From NCBI RefSeq assembly GCF_019175385.1, contig NC_083337.1:23986621-24050620 (forward strand): DNA of 64,000 nucleotides. The letters run 5' to 3'. The DNA is from Lycium barbarum. Its lineage: Eukaryota; Streptophyta; Magnoliopsida; Solanales; Solanaceae. Of the stretch, positions 10,375-22,068 are shown piece after piece. The notes below the pieces were generated by a model. That model was not told where the DNA came from, searched no databases, and worked only from the letters and a program-made list of their open reading frames with translations. The position numbers were made by a program, and so were the translations under genes. Within the stretch, counting starts at the first letter, position 1, and each line of letters begins with the position of its first letter.

Positions 10375-11930
10375 TGTAATGACCTGTTTCGTCGTTACTG
10401 TGAAATTCTAAGCAAGGCGACAACTATGGGGCTTAACGATGTCTCCACCTTCTCGCACCTTGGAAACCTTTCAAGCCAAACCAAGATCGTCATGCGCATC
10501 GCGTAAGCAATAGAATTATGAGCAAATAAATAGAGTCAGACCGCTATAGCGGTCGCGTGGACACTACAGCGGTGCCGCTGTGGCGGTATACCAACCGTCG
10601 TAGCAGTAACCGCATATGACTGCTTAACCGCCATAGCCGCGTGTTGGCTGCCCTGGCGGTACCGCTGCAGCAGTACACCTACCGCCGGGGCAGTTTTGCA
10701 TAGTGAATTTCACCTATTTAAGTGACACTTCGGGAATTAACTTTATTTCGCAAAACCCTAGAGAGTCCAGCCGCCTTTGGTGTAATTTCGGAGCCAAAAA
10801 TGATACTTCCTTGGGAAAGGTTATTTCCCTAACCTCTTCTATCCATTCTCCCAACATTGATTCTCATTAAGGATCCTTGTCTAGAGTCATAAATGGGAAT
10901 CTCAAATCCCTTAAGTTCCAAAATTATGAACCCTTGTCCATCTTTATATAAAGTCCTTGGGATATTTTCCTATGCTCATCATCCTAACATGAGTCCTAAC
11001 CTAATCCTTCACCTATCCCATTAAAAATACCTTTGGGTCTCTATTTTAGATCTTGGAAATGGGTTTCTTGAAATAAGCCTAAAATGGCAATTTGACCAAA
11101 CTAGTAACTTAAGTAAGGTCATGAATGTCCTAAATGAAGGTTGATCTATCAACTAGCATTGTGATAGTGAGCTTTTAGGTAGGATAAAATTCCATATCTA
11201 CCTTATCAATTTCGAAGTCCTTGGGAAGGACCCTAATGGTGAATTCTACTCTTGGGTCTCATGGTTGTCTCCGATATTTTCATATGGATTACGCGGTGGT
11301 GATTAATTGAGGTGTCATTGGATGTTCATGGCACCCGCTCGGCCATGAGGTAAGTTATGGTTTCCTTTCGGTAGACTCCGGTTAGTTTTCCGTATTGTTG
11401 TGTAGAAGAAACAGAGAATTCATGTATAGGAATTTGGAGATATGGGATGGAATCTTAGGATGGTATTGTTGTGTGTGACTTATTTGTTCGGGCTTATGGC
11501 CAGTAGACGCCTTAGGTATTAATGTTACCTTGTTGATTATCGGTGGATTTATGTGGCTTGGGAGTAGCAGAGTGAATGTAGTTATGCCTATCGATGAGAT
11601 TATTGTAGTGAATCGAAGCGCTAGCTGAAGATATAAAATGAATCACGTTAGTGAATGATGTCCTAATTAAATGGTGACGAGTGACTCGAGTGTAGGGTGA
11701 GATTCTTATCCTAAGCAAATATGCTGATTAGGGAAATGGTAATACCGTATGTTAACTGAATGACTTGATGTGTGTTGAGGCTAGCCGCACCGTTATGTGT
11801 GTTTGATTGTTCAATTGTATTGGCTTGATGCCATATGTAGTTGGTACATATCAAATGTTGCTTGTTATCTTGGTTCGGACAGGATTGACATACCCGTTGT
11901 TGGTATTTTTACTTGGATATATTGTGGCAT
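10375..11930 (+). repeat. Truncated plus-strand LTR (TGTAATGACC type)
   Basis: It begins TGTAATGACCTGTTTCGTC like the LTRs at 49008 and 53204, and shares with 49008 the AGGTARGTTATGG and ACAGAGAATNCATGTATAGGA segments. A palindrome cluster (10539-10690) is followed by CTATTTAAG (10714-10722), a TATA box. It stops at the left end of E4 without its CGTGACA terminus. Confidence 0.75.
10539..10690 (+). repeat. U3 palindrome cluster (CCGCTNTAGCGG type)
   Basis: It contains the perfect 16-base palindrome GACCGCTATAGCGGTC at 10539-10554, then several degenerate CCGC...GCGG pairs. It ends just before the TATA box of this LTR. Confidence 0.7.
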
Positions 11931-12079
11931 TGTCACGACCCAAACTGATAAGTCGTGACGAGTGTCTGACCGCTAGTGACCGAACACCCCTATACACATA
12001 TCTGAACCATACTGAACATCAAGGGCCCATAAGTGACTCAAACTAATCTCATAAATGGGGTGACATCATAAACTATGTA

Positions 12080-12080
<1 letters not shown>

Positions 12081-12143
<63 letters not shown>
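12081..12143. repeat. (CA)n microsatellite
   Basis: This is a run of about 30 CA units, with one TA interruption, inside the E4 3' LTR. An (AT)/(CATA) tail follows. Confidence 0.95.
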
Positions 12144-12152
<9 letters not shown>

Positions 12153-12366
12153 CATATACATGCTAAAGGAAAAGTGCAAGCCGGCTAGGCTGCTACATAT
12201 ATTGTACACAAAAGAATAGAAGCCGACAAGGCTACATCATCTGACTAATACATACAACTGTCTACAGACCTCCACTGGAATAAAGCTGTAGAAAGGACAG
12301 GACAGGGCCCCATCATACCCATATGCATATACATCTCAAAAGGGTGGCATACAAAAACTGATTGCA

Positions 12367-12504
12367 GCTCCAGATCAAATGGAGCACACCGATCACTGTT
12401 GGATATAAAGGTCCTACTGAGCTGGACCACCTGTCGGTCTACCTGAACATGCGGGCATGAATGCAGCCCCCCGAGCAATGGGGAGTCAGTACGGATAATG
12501 CACT
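12367..12504 (-). promoter_or_regulatory. Conserved hairpin block in LTR X
   Basis: Stems: GCTCC (12367-12371)/GGAGC (12381-12385); CCCC (12467-12470)/GGGG (12480-12483); AGTAC (12488-12492)/GCACT (12500-12504, one mismatch). The second stem is C/G-only here, whereas E1 has CGTCC/GGACG at the same place. Confidence 0.55.
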
Positions 12505-13860
12505 GAGTATATAAGGCATAAGAGTAACATATATATATGTAAGAATCACGAATAAAATTTGAAATAAGCTGAAATGACTATCTACATGTATTTGTATGAA
12601 CTAGTATCTATATGTGTCTGCATAAATCTATATAACTAACAATGCCTCTGTGGGCATATAAGATTCATGCTCATGTATATATATATAGGTCATAGTGCTG
12701 AGAAACGTTCAGCCCGATCCATAGCCCATATAATAGTGCTGAGAAGCGTACGACCCGATCCATATATCATATAATAATGCCGAGGAACGTACGGCCTGAT
12801 CCATATATCATCATCAAGGTTCACCAACTGATCAGGTGGTAATGCGTATATAACGCCTATCCCTTTTCCCTATACCCTATATACATATAGTACACGCGTA
12901 TATAACGCCTTCTGGTCATGGGTCAATATGCATATGTATATGAATGCAATGCATAACTGAGACGTGTACATAGAATGCTCGGAGTGACATAAAGCCTCAT
13001 TACCTCCGATGGACAACCTTTAAACTAACATCGTCATCATAAGAAATCTCAAGACCCATGAACAGAAGGAACAATCATACGGGGTATAGGAACATCAAAG
13101 ACTGAAGTACTCCTAGTTCTTGTAAGAGTAGAGTAATATGGAATCTCGATTACTCGCTAGTTGGCTCATATCATAGGATCATGCAAAAAGAAAGAAAGGG
13201 GTAGCCTTAATATACCTAAGAATATATCCAATCGTCCAACCTCTACTCTTCGAACTTGTAAGTCTACAATCAAGATAACGTAGGCCTCAATTAGACTATT
13301 TACCTTATTTACGAACCATTTTTAAATTCAAATAGAGCTTAATGAATTATAGACAATATTTCCCTTGTAAGCTTACAAATCTTCAACTTCACATTCCATC
13401 CAACATCAACCACAATATCCACAACAACAATGACAACACTTACATATCAAAATATACTTAAGTCCCTTTCCAATAATCTCTTAAAATAGCCCCAAGTCAC
13501 TATCTTACCCTTCATCCATTTACCACTTCCATAAATATCCTCTCTTCACTTAAAACCACTAAAACTCTTGATAATTAACTTAAATACAAGGGTAGATATC
13601 ATTTACATACCTTGAGGGGTCTAAGATTCTAAGGATTAGCTTCAACTTCAACTTCCCAAGCTTCACAACTTTTATGAAACCCTAGGAGCAACCTTCTTCT
13701 TCACAATCTCGGGTTTTACGGGGCTCGGATCTTACCAAATCTCCACTATTATGATAGGAAATATTGGGAGTAAATATACTAGGGTTTTCTCTGACTTGGA
13801 AGAGATAAAATGAGAAATAAAGTCGTGGGATCATATACTTATACTTGGAACTAAAAAGTT

Positions 13861-14060
13861 CCAGCGGTGCGGTTCGACGAACAAGTCGACAACCCGTCGA
13901 CGGTCCGTTAACTTGCTCCGTCGACCTATGCCTGTAGATTCAAGGCTGCGGAACCATAACGACACCGTACAACGACGGTCTATCGACATGTCGACGGCTC
14001 GTCGATGATGACTGGTGTCTGCAGATTTTCCTGAATCAGTTCAGGCTGCGTCGATTCGAT
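13861..14060 (-). repeat. U3 palindrome cluster (GTCGAC type)
   Basis: Repeated GTCGAC, CCGTCGAC and TCGACG words fill the stretch (first GTCGAC at 13885-13890). It lies between the LTR start and the TATA box in element sense. Confidence 0.7.
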
Positions 14061-14225
14061 TCATTCAACTTCTAATCCTGTCCATTGCCAGGAATACCTG
14101 CTGTTACCTTTGTACACGGGATAAGACACTTTCTATCTCCAAAACTTGGGCTCGGGTATATATTCCAAAGGCATACCCGATTAGGAAACCATAGGTTCTC
14201 CTACAATGAAAACGGAGGCGTAACA

Positions 14226-14260
14226 TTCTCCCCCCTTAGGAACATTCGTCCTCGAATGTT
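14226..14260 (-). promoter_or_regulatory. E4 polypurine tract with adjacent hairpin
   Basis: In element sense TAAGGGGGGAGAA directly precedes LTR X (14226-14238). AACATTCG (14241-14248) and CGAATGTT (14253-14260) flank the loop TCCT, identical to E1 and the LARD-like element. Confidence 0.8.
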
Positions 14261-14449
14261 CAAACAAATCATGAGCTATAGAAATTTCGGTAGAGTTTCC
14301 CCTATAATTATACCAACACAACCTGCACACAGCGACCCAAAATAATGCCACACAGGGCCATATACTACATCATACAATACCGTGGGCTCACACGACAAAT
14401 CACGATAACTGAAAATGAAATAATACCTGGGGGAGATGATGCATCAGAC

Positions 14450-15600
14450 TGCACCTCTTGAAATGCCAGAAACCAATACGGGTACTTAATCTTTATTGCC
14501 TCTTCCGCTTCCTAAGTGACTTCCTCAACATTATTATTCCTCCATAAAACTTTAACGGAACCTACATCCTTGGTTCGCAACCGACGGACCTGTCTGTCCA
14601 ATATAGCCACTAGAACCTCTTCGTATGATAACTACTCGGTCACTTGGATATCATCTACTGGTACAACTCTTGAAGGATCTCTGATGCATTTACGAAGCAT
14701 AGACACATGAAATACCGGATGTACAAACCCCAACTCAGAAGGCAATTCTAGCTCATATGGCACCTTACCCACAGTATGAATGATCTTATATGGGCCAATA
14801 TATCGAGGGCTCAACTTACCCTTCTTACCAAACCTCATCACTCTTCAGGAAAACCCAATCGCCTACCTCAAACGCTAACTTGCATCTCCGATTATCTGCG
14901 GAGGATTTTTATCGACTCTGAGCTGTTAGCAATCTTTCCCGAATGACTTTCACCTTATCAACTGCTTGCTGTAACAAATCTGGCCCAATTAGCTGATTTT
15001 CTCTGACATCAAACCATCCTATAGGCGACCTACATTTCTGCCCGTATAAAGCTTCATAAGGAGCCATCTGGATACGAGAATGATAACTGTTATTATAGGA
15101 AAACTCAATAAGAGGCAAATGGTCATCCCAACTGCCTTGAAAATCAAGCATCCAAGCTCTAAGCATATCCTCAAGGGTCTGTATAGTACGTTCATCCTGT
15201 CCATCTGTCTGCGCGTGAAATGCAGTACTAAGACTCACCTGAGTCCCTAATCCATTCTGAAAAGATTTTCAGAAGTTAGATGTGAACTGCGCTCCTCTAT
15301 CTGAAATAATGGTTGTAGGAACACCGTGAAGCCGTACAATCTCTTTGAGATAAAGCTTCACATAATCTTCGGCTGCATAAGTATTTCTGACAGGCAGGAA
15401 ATAGGCTGACTTTGCAAGCCTATCAACTATGACCCATATCGAATCATACTTCCGCTGAGTACGGGGCAAACCTGCAATAAAGTCCATATTAATTACCTCT
15501 CATTTCCATGTCGGGATCTCCATAGCTTGAAATAAAACTCCGGGCTTCTGGTGCTCTATCTTAACTTACTGACAATTTGGACATTGAGCAGCAAATTCTG
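14450..15600 (-). pseudogene. E4 integrase and chromodomain (broken)
   Basis: From 15600 downward the reading shows CPNCQ, the core MDFIAGLP and SDRGAQF Asp sites, GQKCRSP and finally a chromodomain-like segment (AILDRQVRRLR, 14450-14640). It is close to E1 but scattered over several frames, with stops near 15270 and 14909 and a frameshift between 14909 and 14841. It is clearly more decayed than the E1 copy. Confidence 0.85.
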
Positions 15601-17256
15601 CTATATCTCTTTTCATACCATCCCACCAATAAACTTCCTTGAGATCATGGTTCATCTTTGTCGAGCCTGGTTGAATAGAATAGCGAAAATAATGTGCTTC
15701 CCCCATAACCTGCTGACGAAGTCCCATCATATTAGGAACACATAATCTACCTCGATACCTGAGTACTCCATCCCCTGTAATCAAAAAGGGCGTCTTTACT
15801 TTCTGAGGTGTTGTATCTCGGTAATAGGCTAGAACAGGGTCTTCATACTGACGCTGCTTTATCTCTACTGCCAAAGACGACACTATTGTGTTCTGAACTA
15901 TGACTTCTACATCGCCTGAGTCTATCAATTGGACTCCGAGGCTAGCTAATTGACGAACTTCGCGGACTATCTCCTTTTTCTCTAGCTGCACAATATGCCA
16001 GGCTACCCATGGATTTATGAGTAAGAGCACCAGCTACCACATTAGCTTTCCCAGGGTGGTACAGAATATCAACATCATAATCCTTTAGCTACTCTAGACA
16101 TCGCCTTTGACGTAAGTTCAAGTCCTTCTGCTTAAATATGTACTGGAGACTCTTATGATCAGTATAGATATCAACGTGAACACCGTAAAAATAGTGCCTC
16201 CACATTTTCAAGGCATGAATCACTGCAGCTAACTCAAGATCATGCGTTAGATAATTCTTTTTGTGCTGCTTCAGCTGTCTAGAAGCATAAGCGACAACCT
16301 TACCGTGCTGGATTAACACACAGCCCAAACCAATACCTGAAGCATCACAATATACCACATAGCCGTTTGTTCCTTTTGGAAGAGTCAAAACGGGTGATGA
16401 AGTCAATTTGTCCTTCAATATCTGAAAACTCTGCTCACAAGCATCCGTCCACTGGAACTTAGCTGACTTCTGAGTTAGCTTAGTCAACAGGGCTGAAAGA
16501 GAGGAAAATCCTTCCACAAACCTTCTATAATAACCTGCCAAGCCCAAGAAACTACGTATCCCTATTGGTGTTGTGGGCCTTGGCCAAAGCATCACAGCCT
16601 CAATCTTTTGAGTGTCCACTCTAATGCCCTCACCTGAAATAATATGACCCAAAAAATCCATAGAGTTCAACCAGAACTCACACTTGGAGAACATGGCATA
16701 CCACTCTCTACCTCAAAGAATTCCAAGCACTGCTCGTAGATGTTCTGCATGATCAGCCTCTGACGGCGAATAAACCAGAATATCATCTATAAACACGATC
16801 ACGAACAGATCTAAGAAGGGCTTGAATACACGATTCATCAAGTCCATGAATACAACCGGAGCATTAGTTAGCCCGAACGACATAACACGGAACTCACAAT
16901 GGCCAAATCTAGTCCGGAATGCCGTCTTTGGAATATCTTCCTCCTTCACCCTAACTTAGTGGTACCTCGATCTCAAGTCTATTTTCGAGAAATATTTGGC
17001 GCCTCGTAGCTGATCAAACAGGTCATCAATTCTCGGAAGTGTATACTTATTCAGTCACTTTATTTAATTGCTGTAATCAGTACACATTCGCAAAGAACCA
17101 TCCTTCTTCCTTAAAAATAATACCGGTGCTCCCCACGGCGATGTACTGGGCCTGATAAAACCCTTATCAAGTAAATCCCTCAACTGCTCCTTTAATTGTT
17201 TCAACTCTGCAGGTGCCATCTTATAAGGAGGAATAGATATTGGCTCTCCAGGTTTA
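15566..17256 (-). pseudogene. E4 reverse transcriptase and RNase H (broken)
   Basis: The RT blocks are present: [29 protein letters not shown] (16949-16713) and YCDASG, TDHKSL of RNase H (16694-16089). Breaks: small deletions and a stop at 17064, TGA at 16713-16715 in the same place as the E1 TGA, and TAG at 16089-16091. The 16030-15566 ORF continues into the integrase zinc-binding region. Confidence 0.87.
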
Positions 17257-17570
17257 GCTATGGTGAACACTGGGGGATCAAGGTTAATAAAATCCCTCAC
17301 ACAGGCACTTACGACACCATCAGAAACACCTGCATCGGCGCCTACCTAGCGCTGAGTTTGAGCAGCAATCAACCTAATCAATAGTCGCACAACACTTCGC
17401 ATATCGATATCTTTCTCGGGATCGATAAGTGGAGGGACTGGAGGTGCATGATCCCTCTCCCGCTCCTCAGGCGCTGCCGGAGTCAGAGAACCCTGGCTAT
17501 GGCCCTCATTATCTGCTGCTCTACCTGCAGCCTCAGCCATTGTACCCTCACCCTTTTAGGCTGTTGTAGT
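17257..17570 (-). pseudogene. E4 gag N terminus fused to RT by deletion
   Basis: The gag N terminus (MAEAAGRAADNEG from 17540, Pro- and Glu-rich) runs to the [12 protein letters not shown] motif at about 17260. The next residues in the same frame are the RT approach [14 protein letters not shown]. The rest of gag, the zinc knuckle and the whole protease (about 1.7 kb) are missing. An in-frame TAG at 17346-17348 probably replaced CAG. The deletion joined two coding segments in frame by chance. Confidence 0.8.
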
Positions 17571-17780
17571 TTTCCTAGTTACCGACAACGCTGTATTTAA
17601 AACAAGTCAAGGTTAAGGAATTTCCACTTCCTAAAACTCAGCTCTATCATACGCTCTAAGATTAAGAAGGAAGGACAACCATCCTAGATGTCTTGTATCC
17701 TCCTAATTATAAGTGTGGTGCACAGTACACCCATAAGCAAGACTCCACTAGATGCGGCTTGCAGACTTCCTAGGATAGAC

Positions 17781-17794
17781 CTGCTCTGATACCA
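17781..17794 (-). promoter_or_regulatory. E4 primer binding site (initiator tRNA-Met)
   Basis: In element sense it reads TGGTATCAGAGCAG, as in E1. It lies four bases from the inner end of LTR B, so LTR B is the true 5' LTR of this internal region. Confidence 0.9.
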
Positions 17795-18153
17795 ATTTTT
17801 TCACGACCTAAATTGTAAGGCTGTTTCGGGCACCCCGTGCCCTACTTAATCGAGCATACTTAACCATCTTATTGTTAACCTTATTTCCGGGCCATTTAGG
17901 CCATCATAAATGACATCCATAAAATAGAGAGGAAGCATTCAATATCATAATTCAAACCAAAAGATATATATACAATAGTGGCCCACCAGGCCTCCAAAAG
18001 GTACGTAATCATGTTATGGCGACCCAACATAGGACATAGTCTGAAAGACCTCTAAACTGACATAGATAACGTGTGCATAAGACAGGACAGGGCCCCGACG
18101 TACCCATAACCAAAATGATATATATACATGTACGACATCGAGACATGGTAGTA

Positions 18154-18295
18154 CTCCGAAGTACAGGAGCCTGCCAATCAAAACCCTAGAATCATAGGCT
18201 GCCTACGAAGGAGGGTCCTCAACACGTCTACCTGAACCTGCACGGCATGCATGAAGCACCTCAAGGCAAAGGGGTGTTAGCACAAAAAATGTACT
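18154..18295 (-). promoter_or_regulatory. Conserved hairpin block in LTR B
   Basis: CTCC (18154-18157)/GGAG (18166-18169); CACCTC (18257-18262)/GGGGTG (18271-18276, one wobble pair); AGCAC (18279-18283)/GTACT (18291-18295, one mismatch). The second stem differs at several positions from those in E1, X and the LARD-like element yet still pairs. Confidence 0.5.
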
Positions 18296-18432
18296 GAATA
18301 TATAAGGTAGAAATGAAACACAATAGTAAGACATAAATCGAAAAGGGATACGAGAATTAACCTATACCATAACCTGCCACTAAGTGCCATAAATATGCAT
18401 ATTATAATTTTGAAAAATAAAATAAATAAATA

Positions 18433-18461
18433 AATATATATATATATATATATATATATTT
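18433..18461. repeat. (AT)n microsatellite
   Basis: This is a simple AT run in LTR B after AAAT repeats. A second, shorter run is at 18620-18642. Confidence 0.9.
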
Positions 18462-19034
18462 ATGCCTTTACCCATTCGCTCCATCGATCCTTTCCCCATC
18501 GGGCTTCATATCATATCGGGCCCCTTCAGGTATCATTATCATCATATACCAGCTGATCTGGTGGTTTCCGTATACAACGCCTTTCCCTTTCCCCTTTCCT
18601 CTTTCCTAGAGAAATAATCCTATATATATATATATATATATAGTAAGTAATGCATCAAAGAATTTACAAGACTCGGAACTTCCTTTGGAGTGATTCTCAA
18701 GTCATTCATCCTCCGAATTACGTCATGAATATCCATATAAATCTCAAGAATTTCATTTGAGACTCATGACTCATATTGAGCCATATTTGAAGAAAACCAT
18801 ATGAAGGGACAATCAATATAGAGACAATACAACCTCCGTGAGTAGAACTCAATATAGAGATTTTTCCGTTTACGATTCTTTCCGAGCTTGCAAATCTACA
18901 TTTAAGACGATTCACACTAAGGTTAAGTTGTTGAAATACTTATAAGGTAAACTTAAACTAGAAGGTGAGTTAACGGAAGTCGGATGACATTTGCCCTATA
19001 TTCTCTACTTCCAAAACAACTCCAAAACATCAAT

Positions 19035-19039
19035 AACAA
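19035..19039. repeat. Target-site duplication AACAA, left copy
   Basis: AACAA here and at 31284-31288 exactly flanks the Athila-type element. This proves a single insertion into LTR B. Confidence 0.93.
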
Positions 19040-20485
19040 TGATACGCTCAAATTACACCTACTAATGGTATAACGCGTACGTTGTCAAATATAGTAACCC
19101 AACGAGGTTGGGGTCGAATCCCAGAGAGAATATGGTGTGAAAAGTTTACTAAACAAGTACTGTACTAATCTTGCGGTCCTGGTGTATTCCAGAAAATGGT
19201 TTTATAGTTGATTTGGTTTGTGGACTAATTTAAAGTGACTGAAAATTTAAAGTTGTAAATATATGGGTAAAAAGAACCAAGGTTGTGTCCCCGTCAGATA
19301 AAGTGTATGATCATGGGTATCGATCTTGATATACTTCTAATGGACTGTTTGTATGGATGCACTTAACCTCTATGTGAATCTGAACTATTTCCCAATAAGA
19401 AAAGATTATTTCTTTCTATGTTTTTTCCAAAGATAAGAATGTATGCATGAAGAACGATTAATTATTCCAAGTAAATTCCTCTTATTCCTAAGTGAATTTA
19501 TTAAACAAGGTTTAAAGCCCTGAGTTCTTATTATTTGTTCTTACCTAACCCTAGCTATTTTCCCGAATAAACTAAAGTTTATGGCGTTAGCTAATGTTTG
19601 CAACCACTAACTATATGATGAAAACGAAGAACAATTAAACCTTAACAATCCATTATGCGTATATCTTTCACGATCCCCAATCACAACACACCCATCCTTG
19701 GGTTCACAATCTTAGTAATGGTGTTTAGCTACTCATGGCAACAAGAAAACAATAAAAAGATGAAGATTGCATAATTGAATTGGTGTAAAAACTTACGAAT
19801 AAAACTGGAAATCAAACAATTGTAATAGTCTTGAACACTGTTGTAAGCAACTACGAACAAATTGCCTCAACACCAATCTCAGAATTTTAGAATTCAAAAT
19901 ATGAAAAGTGATAAAAAAATATTAAAAACCCTATTGGCTATTTATAAGAGTCAAATCCCTCTTCAATCTAGACAACAATCACGACACCCGCGCGGAAAGA
20001 GTACGGGACGTACATTGAAGTGCATCCCGTCCTTGCAAAGCACGGCCTCTAAATAGCTTCAAGGTGCTGAAGAAGTACGGGCAAATGTACGTCCCGTCTT
20101 TTGGAGTATGGGACGTATTCTCAGGACGTTCCTTCCCTCAAAGGTGCATTTCCTCTCTGTTACTTCAAGCCAAAGGACGGGCAATAAGTACGGTCCATCC
20201 TTATAAGTACGGGACGTACTTTCCAAGACGTACTTCCCTCAAATCTTACAGAGACTTCAGTGACTTTCCTTCAAAGTGCAGGGAACAGCACGGGGCGTAC
20301 TTTGATGTACGTCCCGTCCTTATTCGCGTTTTTATCCAATTTTCTTAATTCTCCATCTTTGGACTCCTACAACGCCAAATACCTAAAACACAACAAAAAC
20401 ACATTAAATTGACCAAGACTTTCTCAAAATCAAGTAAAACTTATAGCCAATAGCATCGAATGTGTCATAAATCCCCGGTACATCA
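19040..20485 (-). repeat. Athila-type 3' LTR
   Basis: It is 1446 bases. In element sense a palindrome cluster (about 20305-19985) precedes the TATA box CTTATAAATA (19938-19950). Compared with the other LTR it differs at roughly one base in 17 over the first 300 bases and holds about 130 bases (near 19505-19640) deleted there. Confidence 0.93.
19985..20330 (-). repeat. U3 palindrome cluster (ACGGGACGTAC / GTACGTCCCGT)
   Basis: Inverted copies of ACGGGACGTAC and its complement recur about ten times. The same words recur inside the element at 24120-24340 and 25095-25345 and in the other LTR at 30795-31125. Confidence 0.75.
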
Positions 20486-20523
20486 ACACCCCCAACTTAA
20501 GGTCTTTGCTTGTCCTCAAGCAA
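20486..20523 (-). promoter_or_regulatory. Athila-type polypurine tract with adjacent hairpin
   Basis: In element sense TTAAGTTGGGGGTGT directly precedes the 3' LTR (20486-20500). Upstream, perfect 7-bp arms TTGCTTG (20506-20512) and CAAGCAA (20517-20523) enclose the loop TCCT. The loop equals that of the Tekay-type PPT hairpin; the stem does not. Confidence 0.78.
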
Positions 20524-21097
20524 GTCGTACAACATAATGACTCAATCTAACACCTAGATATCACAGAGGAATAATGTCTACATTGGTTTTGACTCTAAAC
20601 TACAGGCATGGACGTTTCTCTTCCAAAGACCACCCCAATTTTCTTTTTTTTTTTTCAAAAACAATATACACAACTCAAGAATGTTATGACTAACAATGAA
20701 GCTTCAATGCATGACATTAGATTATCGAACACAAATTGATGCACACAAACGCTACTTTAAATGGTCACTTTATTTTGCTCAATTCTTATCCTTATGCCCT
20801 CACATAGACCAAAGAATGCCCCAACACACATAGATACAACAGGAATGGGACGAAGACGAAAGAGAAGAGAAGAACACTCACACTCACACTCACAAAAAAA
20901 TTCATATCTACACATGCAAATACCATAGGCTTGCCCTTATTTTCTATGTTTTCATCCTAGGCTCGTTCAATTGTGATCACATTAGGACTTGTTTTGGCTT
21001 GTAATGTAGGCTTAGGGATGTGTAGGATACTTTTTGGATATTAGTGACTCAACCTCCTTGAATACTACAACATCTCTTCACCTTAATTCACCTTTAC

Positions 21098-21133
<36 letters not shown>

Positions 21134-22068
21134 GTCATAATTTTCTGATTTTTTTTATGCAATTACCACATCGAATCTCCACTAGCAAACTCCACCACCC
21201 CCAACTAATGTTTTTAGCATCTACTCCACATTTAATTTATCCCCAACTTAGGCATTTTGCCTCATCTATCTAGTAGCATCAAGGAGGGAACGGGTGCGAA
21301 GATGGATTAATATCTCAAAGGGTAAGGTTTCATAATTGGCTAGCCAAGAAAAAGGTCAAAAGGTTCAAAAACGGAAACTAGGGATATTTACAATCAAATG
21401 GTCAGGCTTATATAGGCTAAGTGACTAGTTACGCAAAGAAAGCCTAAGATCATCTCACAACCAAACCAACTTTCGGATTTCAAACAAGACCACCAGGAAA
21501 GTTCTGGATTATACATGCATAAACAGAACCACACTAAGAACTCACACACACATTGGCATAAGGACAATTATTTTTACACTTGTGACCTCCTAAGTAGTCA
21601 TTCATCACACAAGATATCCCAATAATACTAATGTCATACAAAGATTCAAATCATGTCAATCAATAGCTGTTTCTAAGTATGCAATTTTTTTATTTTTTAT
21701 TTTAAATTTCGAGGGGTCTAATTTTTTTTAACAAACCACAACATATGCCAAAATTACAGAACAACACCAAGTATGTTAAGACTACTCTATTCAACCTAAG
21801 CAAACAACCTAAACATGCCAGTTTCAACAAAACTAAACCCCCCGGGAAAAGAACTCTGGTAAAGAAAAGCCGAGGAGGTTCCTAAACAAATATCTACATT
21901 ATAACAACGCCAGAAATCCCCACCCCCAACTGAAAATTATGCAATGTCCCCAATGCATCAACTTTAACTATTCTATGGGTAAGGCATACCTGGCAGCATT
22001 AGGTGCTAGGATCAGTCAGAGGTCTTGGTCCCCCTGATGTTCGGACTGGGCTAATTCTGACACATCCG
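20524..22068. other. Athila 3' internal non-coding region
   Basis: About 1.5 kb, A/T-rich, lies between the extra ORF and the PPT. An AT microsatellite is at 21102-21130. I see no ORF with family resemblance. The short ORFs here look like chance readings. Confidence 0.6.

Larger units (their letters stand above)
11931..14225 (-). repeat. E4 3' LTR (family X)
   Basis: It has TGTCACGACCC...GGCGTAACA ends on the plus strand. In element sense: a GTCGAC-type palindrome cluster (13861-14060), a TATA box (AAGTATAAGTATATGA, 13831-13846), three CCCGATCC-type repeats (12708-12810) and the conserved hairpin block (12367-12504). A CA microsatellite lies at 12081-12143. Confidence 0.88.
17799..19039 (-). 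repeat. E4 5' LTR (family B), piece 1
   Basis: The inner end has decayed from TGTCACGACC to TTTCACGACC. It contains the hairpin block 18154-18295 and two AT microsatellites (18433-18461, 18620-18642). It is cut at 19039 by the Athila-type insertion and continues at 31289. Confidence 0.8.

Noticed and set aside
10539..10690. Regular palindromic repeats that might suggest a CRISPR-like array
   Set aside because: Units are irregular in spacing and orientation, with no unique spacers, inside a plant LTR promoter region.
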